Shown here in pieces: positions 5,613-12,077 of a stretch of 13,384 nt of DNA. The translations under genes were made by a program, and so were the position numbers. The stretch's first letter is position 1, and each line of letters starts with the position of its first letter. A model generated the notes under the pieces. It did not search any database and was not told where the DNA came from. It was given only the letters and a program-made list of their open reading frames with translations. The stretch comes from an uncultured Eubacterium sp. (GTDB taxonomy: Bacteria > Bacillota_A > Clostridia > Lachnospirales > Lachnospiraceae): contig CAOXUF010000032.1 in assembly GCA_948560485.1 (NCBI GenBank), forward strand, positions 1-13,384. Reading direction: 5' to 3'.

Positions 5613-6137
5613 TTAATAGTTCTCAGGAATACTCCACTCTTCACAAAGTCTTGCGTCCAATTTGGTCTGGCTAACTGTGATTTCACTTTCAACATATGTA
5701 GGCTTGATATTGTCGTCCTTGTCAGTTGTCAGAATCCATGTTGCAGAAGATGTGACACTGTTTGTATATAATCCATTCGGTTCTTCCAGAGGTAATGTTG
5801 CACCACTGTATTCATATCTCTCTGGATTGGTAATGCTTGCACCATATGGAATGCCATATCCAACGCAAGTTCCTTGATAAATCCATTTCCCTGTGTAATT
5901 ATTCTTGGTATACCAGTGACAAACAAGATTCGGGTCATCTCTTAACTCGTAGATCTCTTTCAACTGCGAATACTCATATCCGTTTGAAATCTGCGGAAGC
6001 CCATGCATATCAAAAATCTGCTGTTTCATTTCGCTTGTGTAGGATTTTTCTTTTGAGGAATTAGATTCTGTACAACCTGTTAGAACACAAACCATAAGTA
6101 CCATCATAATTCCTACTGCAAGTAATCTTTTCTTCAT
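5613..6137 (-). CDS. Small secreted lipoprotein of unknown function
   Basis: The 174-aa protein begins MKKRLLAVGIMMVLMVCVLT followed by GC, a type II signal peptide with lipobox LTGC at 19-22; C22 would be lipidated and the mature protein anchored on the outer face of the membrane. The mature part contains CHWYTKNNYTGKWIYQGTCV (about 73-92), then GYGIPYGASITNPERYEYSG, with paired cysteines and many aromatics, suggesting a compact extracellular domain. AAAGGAG lies about 10 bases before the ATG at 6137. It follows the membrane protein gene by 21 bp and was probably co-transcribed from the candidate promoter at 6571-6600. Phage lipoproteins often block superinfection, but nothing here proves that. 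Confidence 0.85.
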   Translation of the reverse strand: MKKRLLAVGIMMVLMVCVLTGCTESNSSKEKSYTSEMKQQIFDMHGLPQISNGYEYSQLKEIYELRDDPNLVCHWYTKNNYTGKWIYQGTCVGYGIPYGASITNPERYEYSGATLPLEEPNGLYTNSVTSSATWILTTDKDDNIKPTYVESEITVSQTKLDARLCEEWSIPENY

Positions 6138-6158
6138 AATAAATAATCTCCTTTTCTT

Positions 6159-6545
6159 TTAATTGTTTAAGCATTTGATGTAAAACTGCTTTAATGTACT
6201 GTTATCAATGGAATCCATATCAAGATTCGGGTATCTCAAAATGACATATTCCATAATTGTATTCTTCTCAGTGTCGTTTTCTGCCTCGTTGTATTCCTTA
6301 TAGGATTTAGCAAGAAAACTCGCCGCCTGTTCTGTATATGTCACGCTATCCTTGAATACTTCCCGCTCTGCGTTCTTTTGCCATTTGCCGATTGTAAGTG
6401 TGTATCCCACACCGCCAATCCCTCCTAAAACTGACAATACAGCAATAGCAATTAAGATTTTTGTTCCAATTTTGCGAACTACATAAGTTCCCTCTCTTAC
6501 TTCTTTGTCAACATCCTGTTTAAATTCTTTGTCTAATTTACTCAT
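6159..6545 (-). CDS. Small single-pass membrane protein of unknown function
   Basis: The 128-aa protein has a charged N-terminus (MSKLDKEFKQDVDKEVREG), one hydrophobic glycine-rich segment at about 28-52 (ILIAIAVLSVLGGIGGVGYT) and a polar C-terminal domain of about 75 residues. Positive charges (R24, K25, K29) before the segment predict a cytoplasmic N-terminus and an outside C-terminus. AGAAGGGAG stands about 7 bases before ATG 6545. Its neighbour downstream is a lipoprotein, so the pair probably works at the cell envelope. No family recognised. Confidence 0.8.
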   Translation of the reverse strand: MSKLDKEFKQDVDKEVREGTYVVRKIGTKILIAIAVLSVLGGIGGVGYTLTIGKWQKNAEREVFKDSVTYTEQAASFLAKSYKEYNEAENDTEKNTIMEYVILRYPNLDMDSIDNSTLKQFYIKCLNN

Positions 6546-6570
6546 TGTTTCTCCCTTCTGTAATATATGT

Positions 6571-6600
6571 TTTAGAATATCTATAACAATAAAGTGTCAA
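6571..6600 (-). promoter_or_regulatory. Candidate promoter for the membrane-protein/lipoprotein pair
   Basis: On the minus strand TTGACA (complement of 6595-6600) is a perfect -35, followed after 18 bp by TCTAAA (complement of 6571-6576), a four-of-six -10. Transcription would begin around 6564, just before the ribosome site of the gene starting at 6545. The -10 is weak, so it may need an activator. Confidence 0.4.
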
Positions 6601-6619
6601 ATTTAATAAGGTCTGACAC
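6594..6619. promoter_or_regulatory. Dyad GTGTCA-N14-TGACAC overlapping the -35 box
   Basis: GTGTCA (6594-6599) and TGACAC (6614-6619) are perfect 6-bp inverted repeats separated by 14 bp. One arm overlaps the TTGACA -35 of the candidate promoter. The geometry suits a dimeric repressor or activator site. With six bases per arm, chance is a real alternative. Confidence 0.35.
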
Positions 6620-6651
6620 ATTGACCTCAAAAAGCAGTTGAAATCTCGAAT

Positions 6652-6770
6652 TTATTGCCTTACCTCAATTAGCACTTCTCCATCTTCACCAATTAGTTTC
6701 TCACCACTTTCAAGGTATATAATCCTGTTTTGTCATTGATTCTGAAAAACTCATTGCTTGTAAAAATTAT
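6652..6770 (-). pseudogene. Frameshifted small gene with apparent loss of ATG start
   Basis: Two overlapping minus-strand frames join into one sensible 39-aa protein if one base is restored. Frame one reads IFTSNEFFRINDK; frame two reads NRIIYLESGEKLIGEDGEVL then IEVRQ and stops at 6652. The break falls in GACAAAACAGG, where AAAA for AAAAA would explain the shift. No ATG, GTG or TTG precedes it in frame; ATA at 6770 stands where an ATG would overlap the upstream stop as ATGA. A single G-to-A change would turn AAATGA into the observed AAATAA. The restored length, 120 nt, is an exact codon multiple. No family recognised. It looks decayed, unless ATA initiation and frameshifting are used. Confidence 0.5.
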
Positions 6771-6907
6771 TTGAACTCATCCAACAACCAATCAATGTTA
6801 CCTATTTCCTCTTTCTTACCAGTAAAAATTTTCTTTAATGAAACTGTTTCACCATTTTCATCTGTGAAAGAGAATGATATTTTACCTACTATTTCTTTGT
6901 CGTTCAT
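6767..6907 (-). CDS. 46-aa phage protein of unknown function
   Basis: The frame begins MNDKEIVGKISFSFTDENGE and ends WLLDEFK, 46 residues in all. The ATG at 6907 is separated by one base from the stop of the upstream gene, and AGGAGGGTGGG within that gene's last codons provides a strong ribosome site, so translation is coupled. The first half looks like a beta-hairpin (GKISFSFTDENGETVSLKKI) and the end like a short acidic helix. I recognise no family. Confidence 0.7.
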   Translation of the reverse strand: MNDKEIVGKISFSFTDENGETVSLKKIFTGKKEEIGNIDWLLDEFK

Positions 6908-6908
6908 T

Positions 6909-7418
6909 TTATCCCACCCTCCTTAATATTTCTCTATAAAATTCTTTATCATTGTCATGCTGCGTACAATCAGTAACACATTCCAAATTTATTTCTTTTG
7001 TGATTACATATGGTAAGAAATAGTCCAGTTTCTTTTTGGTTCTATCTTCTAAGTTCAAATAACACTTATTGAAATAATCATTACAATTATTCTTTCTCTC
7101 TTGATTTTTACTTCTATTTACATTTGTGATATATTCCTGATCCAACCACCTACGATACAAAACATATTTTACGAACTCTAAGCCTTGATATACCGCTCTA
7201 GAAATCGGCTTTCTCGCTCCGAAATCATACACAATACATTTGTGTCCAAGTGCCAGATTCATAAGAAAATCATAATCCAAATCCTGAATGAGCCTGTCCC
7301 AATTTTTCTGTTCACAAATAGTTGATTGGATGCGGATGAATCTATAATTTCCTTGTAAATTTGGAATTGCTTCTACTCCATTTGTAAGATTTATATAATT
7401 ATGTGTTATAAGAATCAC
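6909..7418 (-). CDS. 169-aa protein of unknown function linked to RNA repair genes
   Basis: The GTG start at 7418 follows the kinase stop codon directly, so it is the next gene of the RNA-repair run. The N-terminal half is the more conserved-looking part: NGVEAIPNLQGNYRFIRIQS (13-32), then CIVYDFGARKPISRAVYQGL (61-80) and FVKYVLYRRWLDQEY (82-96). The second half is polar and lysine/asparagine-rich with several cysteines (C111, C118, C146, C151) that could bind metal, though no CxxC pair is present. There is no signal or membrane segment. I do not recognise an enzymatic family. The basic and aromatic YRRW segment could contact nucleic acid. Its position suggests an accessory factor for RNA end repair; that is inference from context only. 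Confidence 0.82.
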   Translation of the reverse strand: MILITHNYINLTNGVEAIPNLQGNYRFIRIQSTICEQKNWDRLIQDLDYDFLMNLALGHKCIVYDFGARKPISRAVYQGLEFVKYVLYRRWLDQEYITNVNRSKNQERKNNCNDYFNKCYLNLEDRTKKKLDYFLPYVITKEINLECVTDCTQHDNDKEFYREILRRVG

Positions 7419-8339
7419 CTACCTCATTTTGTCGCACTTATTAAAATCTAAAAGTAACTTATACTTATATTCTCCAAATCTTCTCTTCCATTTTTGCTTT
7501 GCTTTTTCACTATCCCAAGACATAGGCATCATGTGATAATTTACCAAAAACAATATATTTAATAATTCTTCATCTGAATAATCTCTATATTGTTTAATAT
7601 TTTCTAAGTTACTCAACAGATAATAACACCCTACATTTTCATGCTGATAATAATGTGCAATTCCGTCATTATCAAATTTTTGTGTAAATACTTTACCGAT
7701 GTCATGTAATCTTGCAGCAAATAGATATTCAGTATTTACATATTCGCCAATCTTCTTGAAAATATTATATGTAAATTCACAATGTTCATATAAATCCATA
7801 GTGTGATATGGGTTCATCTGGTTGAAACCTTCCATCTCCTCATAGCAATCAGTAACAAATACATCGTTTATATACTTGTCTTCAAATTTATGTATAATAA
7901 TTTCATCAAATCCTTCTTCTATAAATGGTATCTGAAAATTCATCATTTGCTTCTGAATTACATGGTGTGGAACGGGATATTCTTTATAAATATTGTCTTC
8001 AATACACTGTTCAACTGGTTTAGGAATTATGTATGCAATTTTATAACAAGGAATCTTTCTAACATTCTCAAGTAAACTTCGTCTTGCTTTCATATTAATA
8101 TTTGTTGCATCTGCAATTACATTAATACCGTTTTTCAGATTATCCTTTATTCTACGATGAAAAATCTTAAATACTTCATCATTTTTAGACTGATCAATAA
8201 CACCGCCTTCACAAATTTCACCACGAATATCATCTGATGAAACAATCACACAATTATTTTCATTTGCAATATCTCTACCAATAGTTGACTTTCCACTAGC
8301 AGATAAACCAACCATAATATAAAATTTGGGTTTACTCAT
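7419..8339 (-). CDS. Polynucleotide kinase fused to HD-domain phosphohydrolase
   Basis: The 306-aa protein has two domains. Residues 1-150 are a P-loop kinase of the T4 polynucleotide kinase type: Walker A GLSASGKST (11-19), SSDDIRG (34-40) matching the S-x-D-x-R substrate element, and VIADATNIN (74-82). Residues 175-270 form an HD domain with H179, H186, HD at 212-213 (RLHDIGKV), HE at 233-234 and H269 as likely metal ligands. T4 Pnkp carries a HAD 3'-phosphatase in the second position; here an HD domain replaces it and may remove 2',3'-cyclic or 3'-phosphates. The 5'-kinase would phosphorylate the other end for the ligase. ATG 8339 overlaps the previous gene by 8 nt. Domain calls are firm; the 3'-end activity is inference. 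Confidence 0.9.
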   Translation of the reverse strand: MSKPKFYIMVGLSASGKSTIGRDIANENNCVIVSSDDIRGEICEGGVIDQSKNDEVFKIFHRRIKDNLKNGINVIADATNINMKARRSLLENVRKIPCYKIAYIIPKPVEQCIEDNIYKEYPVPHHVIQKQMMNFQIPFIEEGFDEIIIHKFEDKYINDVFVTDCYEEMEGFNQMNPYHTMDLYEHCEFTYNIFKKIGEYVNTEYLFAARLHDIGKVFTQKFDNDGIAHYYQHENVGCYYLLSNLENIKQYRDYSDEELLNILFLVNYHMMPMSWDSEKAKQKWKRRFGEYKYKLLLDFNKCDKMR

Positions 8340-9135
8340 TATTATTTACCTCACGCCTGATACTGAAAGTAATCAGATCAGTCATAACTTTTATCATCAA
8401 ATTATCTGCTTCTTTGTTAATAACAACTGGATTATTTACCATATAATTATCCTTATATTCTTTAATCCAATCACAAGTATCTTTTGCAATTTTCTTTGCA
8501 TCCTCTAAGGAATATATATAATCTGATTTAACTCTAAGTAGTTCTTCTCTATTTGTTGGAATAAGAATCTGTCTATACACTTCACCATTACAATATCTTT
8601 GAACAAAATCTTTCAATCGTAAAATATGATGCAACTGTTTATTATCATAGCCATACTTATCAATCTTTTCCTTAATACTTGGATACGGATGAGTAAGTGC
8701 ATTATACTTTTCAAGAGCCATACCAGACATGCAATTCACACTTGCATAATTGTTATATCTTGCAATTTTTTCCGCATTATCCAACATAGGTCTATATAGT
8801 GATTTATATATAGGATTCAGTTTGTAATATTGTGTAAAAAGCAATTCAATAAAGTTAATATTCTGTTTCTTAAAACATTCAAACATTTTACGAATATCTT
8901 TTACATCGCATAAACAGTTATCGCCCATATCTACTGTAGTGCTTACTGGTTGCCTATTCAGTACAATATCTTCTAATGTAGGAAGAACAATTGCTTTTGT
9001 ATCAACATCTGACTTCTCATAATCTAATTCATAATTCTGTGAACCATATAAGAAAACGCCAACCACGTTGTAACCTAATTCAACTAACTTTTCATAATGT
9101 ATTTCTACTTGATTTTGAACTTCTGTTTTAAACAA
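8332..9135 (-). CDS. rlaP: RlaP-type nucleotidyltransferase of RNA repair
   Basis: The 267-aa protein has a polymerase-beta-type nucleotidyltransferase signature at its N-terminus: FLYGSQNYELDYEKSDVDTK (28-47), with G31-S32 and the metal-binding aspartates D43 and D45. The GSxNYxLDxxxSDxDTK form is that of the RNA repair pathway polymerase-beta family (RlaP, Pfam PF10127). A helical C-terminal region follows, with HHILRLKDFVQRY near 168-180. These enzymes are thought to add nucleotides to damaged RNA 3' ends, although substrates are poorly defined. It starts with TTG at 9135 after GAGGAG, four bases beyond the ligase stop, and ends overlapping the kinase. Its place between ligase and kinase supports the assignment. 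Confidence 0.88.
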   Translation of the reverse strand: MFKTEVQNQVEIHYEKLVELGYNVVGVFLYGSQNYELDYEKSDVDTKAIVLPTLEDIVLNRQPVSTTVDMGDNCLCDVKDIRKMFECFKKQNINFIELLFTQYYKLNPIYKSLYRPMLDNAEKIARYNNYASVNCMSGMALEKYNALTHPYPSIKEKIDKYGYDNKQLHHILRLKDFVQRYCNGEVYRQILIPTNREELLRVKSDYIYSLEDAKKIAKDTCDWIKEYKDNYMVNNPVVINKEADNLMIKVMTDLITFSIRREVNNNE

Positions 9136-9139
9136 TTAA

Positions 9140-10498
9140 TCACTCCTCTACAAAAATTTTTGTATAATCTTCTACTCCCATATCTTTTAATTTCTTATAA
9201 TGTGGACATTTATCATTACCATTTTTGATAACATTAATTTTGTTTCCAAAATATAATTCTCTACAATATCCTTGATATTCTTTTGGAACATTCTCAGAAA
9301 CATAAATCATGAACTCTTTCTTATTACTTTTGGGTGCTAAATAATAATATTTTTCAATGATTTTTTCAGTTTTAGCTATATATTCAACAACAACATTGGC
9401 AACCTTCTTGACTTGATCATGGTAAGCAACTGGAAGTTTTGAAAGAAGATCGTCATACTTGTTATCAGCTATACTACGGATAATCAAATTTATAGATGAG
9501 AGTTTTGATAGTGCTTTATGAATATGTACATAATCATTATATTTTAGTTTCACTTTATATCCATCAATATTAATCACAAACCCTTCAGCTTCGTCAGATG
9601 ATTTATCGTCTAATTCTTTCATTACTTGTTCAATAGTCTTATCAAATAATTTAGTTGTAGGAATATTAAACACTTTTGCAAACTCCAAAACGGTACGATA
9701 ATCATATTCTTCTCCATTATCCACTCGCCTAATTCCAATAAGATATAACCCCTCTTGTTCTTTTGTATATTTGACAACATGTGCATCCTTTAAAGATATA
9801 TACTCAAATATAAAAGTACACTCTGGATATTTTTCTAACATTTCTTTATATCCTGGCAATTCATTAATCATTCTATATCCGTCTTGCAATCTCCAAGAAT
9901 TATCTGGATTAATTGCTTGACTTCCTGCCATGATAATTCTATTGTTATACCAACGTGCAGACTGCATAGATCCGTCAAGCTTATCTGAAAACTCTATTGT
10001 TTTTGCATTGGATATTCTTTTTCTGATATTATCTAAACTCGTTTCTTCAAGTTCATTTACATTAAAGAATTTTGAAAATGGTGATAAAATAATACAGTCA
10101 TTTTCTACATCAATAACTACACTTCTACACTCTCTATAAAAACCACCATATCTATCCCATAAATCTTCACCAGATGCTTCTACTTCTCCATCATAAATAT
10201 TGCTATATCGTCCATATCTAATAAGTAACATATTTTCATGCTGATTTAATTCAAGACAGGATAACAACTCCTCATATTCCTTATATTGATTAAACGGTTC
10301 TATACCATTTAGTTCTGACACCCATCTCTCTAAACAAGTTTCTGACTCATTTGTATATCCCTCTTTGTAGTAATATGTGATATATCCCAGTCTTCTTTTA
10401 TATTCATTTTTGATCTCTATAAATTTGTTCAACACGGGATTCCAGCTCAATTTCGCACCTACTTTCTCTGATTTTTGCCAATGAAATGCAAGATTCAA
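9140..10498 (-). CDS. T4 Rnl1-like RNA ligase
   Basis: The 452-aa protein shows the nucleotidyltransferase motifs of T4 RNA ligase 1. Motif I is KLDG (173-176), with K173 as the AMP-accepting lysine; FIFEYIS (229-235) is motif III, LYLIGIRR (251-258) motif IIIa, EGFVI (305-309) motif IV and YKVKLKYNDYV (314-324) motif V. GFYRECRSVV (119-128) is the typical upstream element. It is longer than T4 Rnl1 (374 aa), mostly through extra N-terminal sequence, and has a helical C-terminal domain with DYTKIFVEE at the end. The enzyme seals 5'-phosphate to 3'-hydroxyl RNA ends, classically tRNAs cut in the anticodon loop. The TTG start at 10498 overlaps the upstream stop as TTGA and lacks a strong ribosome site, so it depends on coupling. 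Confidence 0.92.
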   Translation of the reverse strand: MNLAFHWQKSEKVGAKLSWNPVLNKFIEIKNEYKRRLGYITYYYKEGYTNESETCLERWVSELNGIEPFNQYKEYEELLSCLELNQHENMLLIRYGRYSNIYDGEVEASGEDLWDRYGGFYRECRSVVIDVENDCIILSPFSKFFNVNELEETSLDNIRKRISNAKTIEFSDKLDGSMQSARWYNNRIIMAGSQAINPDNSWRLQDGYRMINELPGYKEMLEKYPECTFIFEYISLKDAHVVKYTKEQEGLYLIGIRRVDNGEEYDYRTVLEFAKVFNIPTTKLFDKTIEQVMKELDDKSSDEAEGFVINIDGYKVKLKYNDYVHIHKALSKLSSINLIIRSIADNKYDDLLSKLPVAYHDQVKKVANVVVEYIAKTEKIIEKYYYLAPKSNKKEFMIYVSENVPKEYQGYCRELYFGNKINVIKNGNDKCPHYKKLKDMGVEDYTKIFVEE

Positions 10499-10728
10499 GT
10501 ATATAATTCAAGCGATTTCAATTTATAATAAGTTCTCGGATTCACACATATTCTTCCATTCATCATAATCACCTTATCATCTTCAATGAAATTATATGTT
10601 GTATATCCATATCTTTTAGCCCATTTCTTGTTAATTCTCTTTTTCCTATGTGTTCTATTTTGCTTTTTACTATCAGGAACAACTATTATTGGAATTCCTG
10701 TATACTTTGCAAATATTCCATTATTCAC
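10495..10728 (-). CDS. Small basic phage protein of unknown function
   Basis: The 77-aa protein has a very basic middle, KKQNRTHRKKRINKKWAKRY (21-40), and ends with MNGRICVNPRTYYKLKSLEL. The lysine/arginine cluster suggests nucleic-acid binding. GTG at 10728 lies seven bases after GATGAGG and overlaps the upstream gene by 8 nt; its stop overlaps the ligase start. Small basic proteins with this KKRINKKWAKRYGY pattern occur in phages, but I know no assigned function. Tight linkage to the ligase makes an RNA-binding role possible. Confidence 0.8.
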   Translation of the reverse strand: MNNGIFAKYTGIPIIVVPDSKKQNRTHRKKRINKKWAKRYGYTTYNFIEDDKVIMMNGRICVNPRTYYKLKSLELYT

Positions 10729-11149
10729 TTAAATACCTCATCAAATTTTCATAATGCTTATCCATACATTCTCTAAATTCCTTACCACATCTCTTATAAC
10801 TTTTATTCGATTTAATCTTAATGTCAGCACCATAATATCCAAAAGCCTGTCCTTTATGTATATAACTATTCTCTTTTTCACTATCAAAACAATAGCAGAT
10901 ATATGAATCATACATATATGATGGCTCAATACCAAATAGGATTCTGAAACCATTATCTTCTAATTCTATTTTGAAATCAAAACCACCAACATCATTAATA
11001 GTTTCGTCTTTTAATAAATTTAGAATATCTTCAAAGAACAACTTTACAGCATCATTAAATTTTTTATTATCTGTCCATTCGTTGTCAAAAATTACTGGCG
11101 ATGGATTCCCAAGACCAGTATAAATATTGCCTGTGATTCTTCTACGCAT
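10721..11149 (-). CDS. 142-aa phage protein of unknown function
   Basis: The protein begins MRRRITGNIYTGLGNPSPVI and ends ECMDKHYENLMRYLSE. It is soluble, acidic in the middle and rich in tyrosine and asparagine (PSYMYDSYICYCFDSEKENS). I see no catalytic motif, membrane segment or signal. ATG 11149 shares one base with the preceding stop (TAATG), and the end overlaps the following gene, so it is part of the same translated run. A shorter frame inside it on the same strand is a shadow. Confidence 0.75.
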   Translation of the reverse strand: MRRRITGNIYTGLGNPSPVIFDNEWTDNKKFNDAVKLFFEDILNLLKDETINDVGGFDFKIELEDNGFRILFGIEPSYMYDSYICYCFDSEKENSYIHKGQAFGYYGADIKIKSNKSYKRCGKEFRECMDKHYENLMRYLSE

Positions 11150-11277
11150 TAGTCACCATCCTGTTCCTGTGGTTCCAATCCTATTCTCATTCGCAGAACA
11201 TCTTCCTCAATCTGATCTGTGTTAGTTTTGATTTCTCTTCCAAAAGCGTCTTTGATAATAATATTTATGTCTTTCAT
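11149..11277 (-). CDS. 42-aa phage protein of unknown function
   Basis: The frame runs from ATG 11277 to TAA 11149: MKDINIIIKDAFGREIKTNT, then DQIEEDVLRMRIGLEPQEQD and GD. AAGGAG lies about nine bases before the start, inside the last codons of the upstream gene, and the stop overlaps the next start as TAATG. The protein is acidic at its C-terminus. No family recognised. The conserved operon geometry argues that it is real. Confidence 0.7.
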   Translation of the reverse strand: MKDINIIIKDAFGREIKTNTDQIEEDVLRMRIGLEPQEQDGD

Positions 11278-11283
11278 ATTCAA

Positions 11284-11451
11284 TCACTCCTTAATCAAAA
11301 TCGCCATCCAGTATTCGCAATCGTATACATTTCCACCAACTTCTCCAGCATAACCACAATTGGTAGAAGAAATTTTATATCCTTGTAAAATTAGCCTATC
11401 TACTTTTTCTTTAAATACCTTATGGTCATTTTCACTAACAGTTTCTATCAT
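11284..11451 (-). CDS. Small DUF1737-like phage protein
   Basis: I place the start at ATG 11451, six bases after GAGAGGTGAT, which gives 55 aa; an in-frame ATG at 11472 would add seven residues but has no comparable ribosome site. The pattern MIETVSENDHKVFKEKVDRL, ILQGYKISS, then a loop and YWMAILIKE resembles the short DUF1737-type proteins: a helix followed by a G-W/Y-K-strand and a terminal hydrophobic strand ending in KE. That match is from memory of the pattern. Function unknown. It is followed immediately by the 42-aa gene. Confidence 0.7.
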   Translation of the reverse strand: MIETVSENDHKVFKEKVDRLILQGYKISSTNCGYAGEVGGNVYDCEYWMAILIKE

Positions 11452-11486
11452 GTATTTATCACCTCTCTCCATATGAATCGCAGATT

Positions 11487-12038
11487 TTATTGCTCTAATT
11501 TTCTTAAATAGGAATCACATAACATTTTCACTTTAAAACTTGGAATATATTCCATATATTTTGATTCAACAAAATCATATCCTATATTTTTATGGCACTT
11601 AGGACATATCAAAATAGGTCGAAAATCATTATCAATAACTGGAAAACAGCTAACTATTTCAAATCCACAATCACACTTGGAAATATGTTGATGATATTCA
11701 TATTTCATAATTCCATCTTTTAATGTTGACGTATTAGTTCTGCTTATTCCATTTTTATATGTTAAAGCATAAAATTCTAAATCTTGATCGTCATAAGGTT
11801 TATTATTTTTGAATAAATAATAATGCGTCAATTCATGTGCCAAAACGTCTGCGATAATAAATATGTTTTGCTTAACTAAATGTTTTGAAACTTCTATATA
11901 TTGATTATCATAATCAGAAACAAACCATGCGTGTGTTCTCTTTAATCTATTATTGATACTAATTGGTATATCCAACTGTTCTTCATAAAAATATTCATAT
12001 ATAAATTTTCCAAATTGATTAAGTTCTATCTCGTCCAT
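11487..12038 (-). CDS. SprT-like zinc metalloprotease with C-terminal zinc ribbon
   Basis: The 183-aa protein contains HELTH (68-72) in the context VLAHELTHYYLF, the zinc metalloprotease signature of SprT-like proteins. A C-terminal zinc-binding module has CDC at 122-124 and CPKC at 145-148. This is the layout of small bacterial and phage SprT-like proteins. The eukaryotic relative SPRTN digests DNA-crosslinked proteins; whether phage versions do is unproven. AAAGGAG precedes ATG 12038 at a workable distance, and the gene lies 39 bp after the cytosine methyltransferase. That neighbour traps DNA covalently during catalysis, which makes a role in clearing DNA-protein adducts an attractive guess. 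Family call is good, function inferred. Confidence 0.82.
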   Translation of the reverse strand: MDEIELNQFGKFIYEYFYEEQLDIPISINNRLKRTHAWFVSDYDNQYIEVSKHLVKQNIFIIADVLAHELTHYYLFKNNKPYDDQDLEFYALTYKNGISRTNTSTLKDGIMKYEYHQHISKCDCGFEIVSCFPVIDNDFRPILICPKCHKNIGYDFVESKYMEYIPSFKVKMLCDSYLRKLEQ

Positions 12039-12077
12039 AATTTATCTTCTCCTTTGAAACGTGGGTTCTATTGCCCT

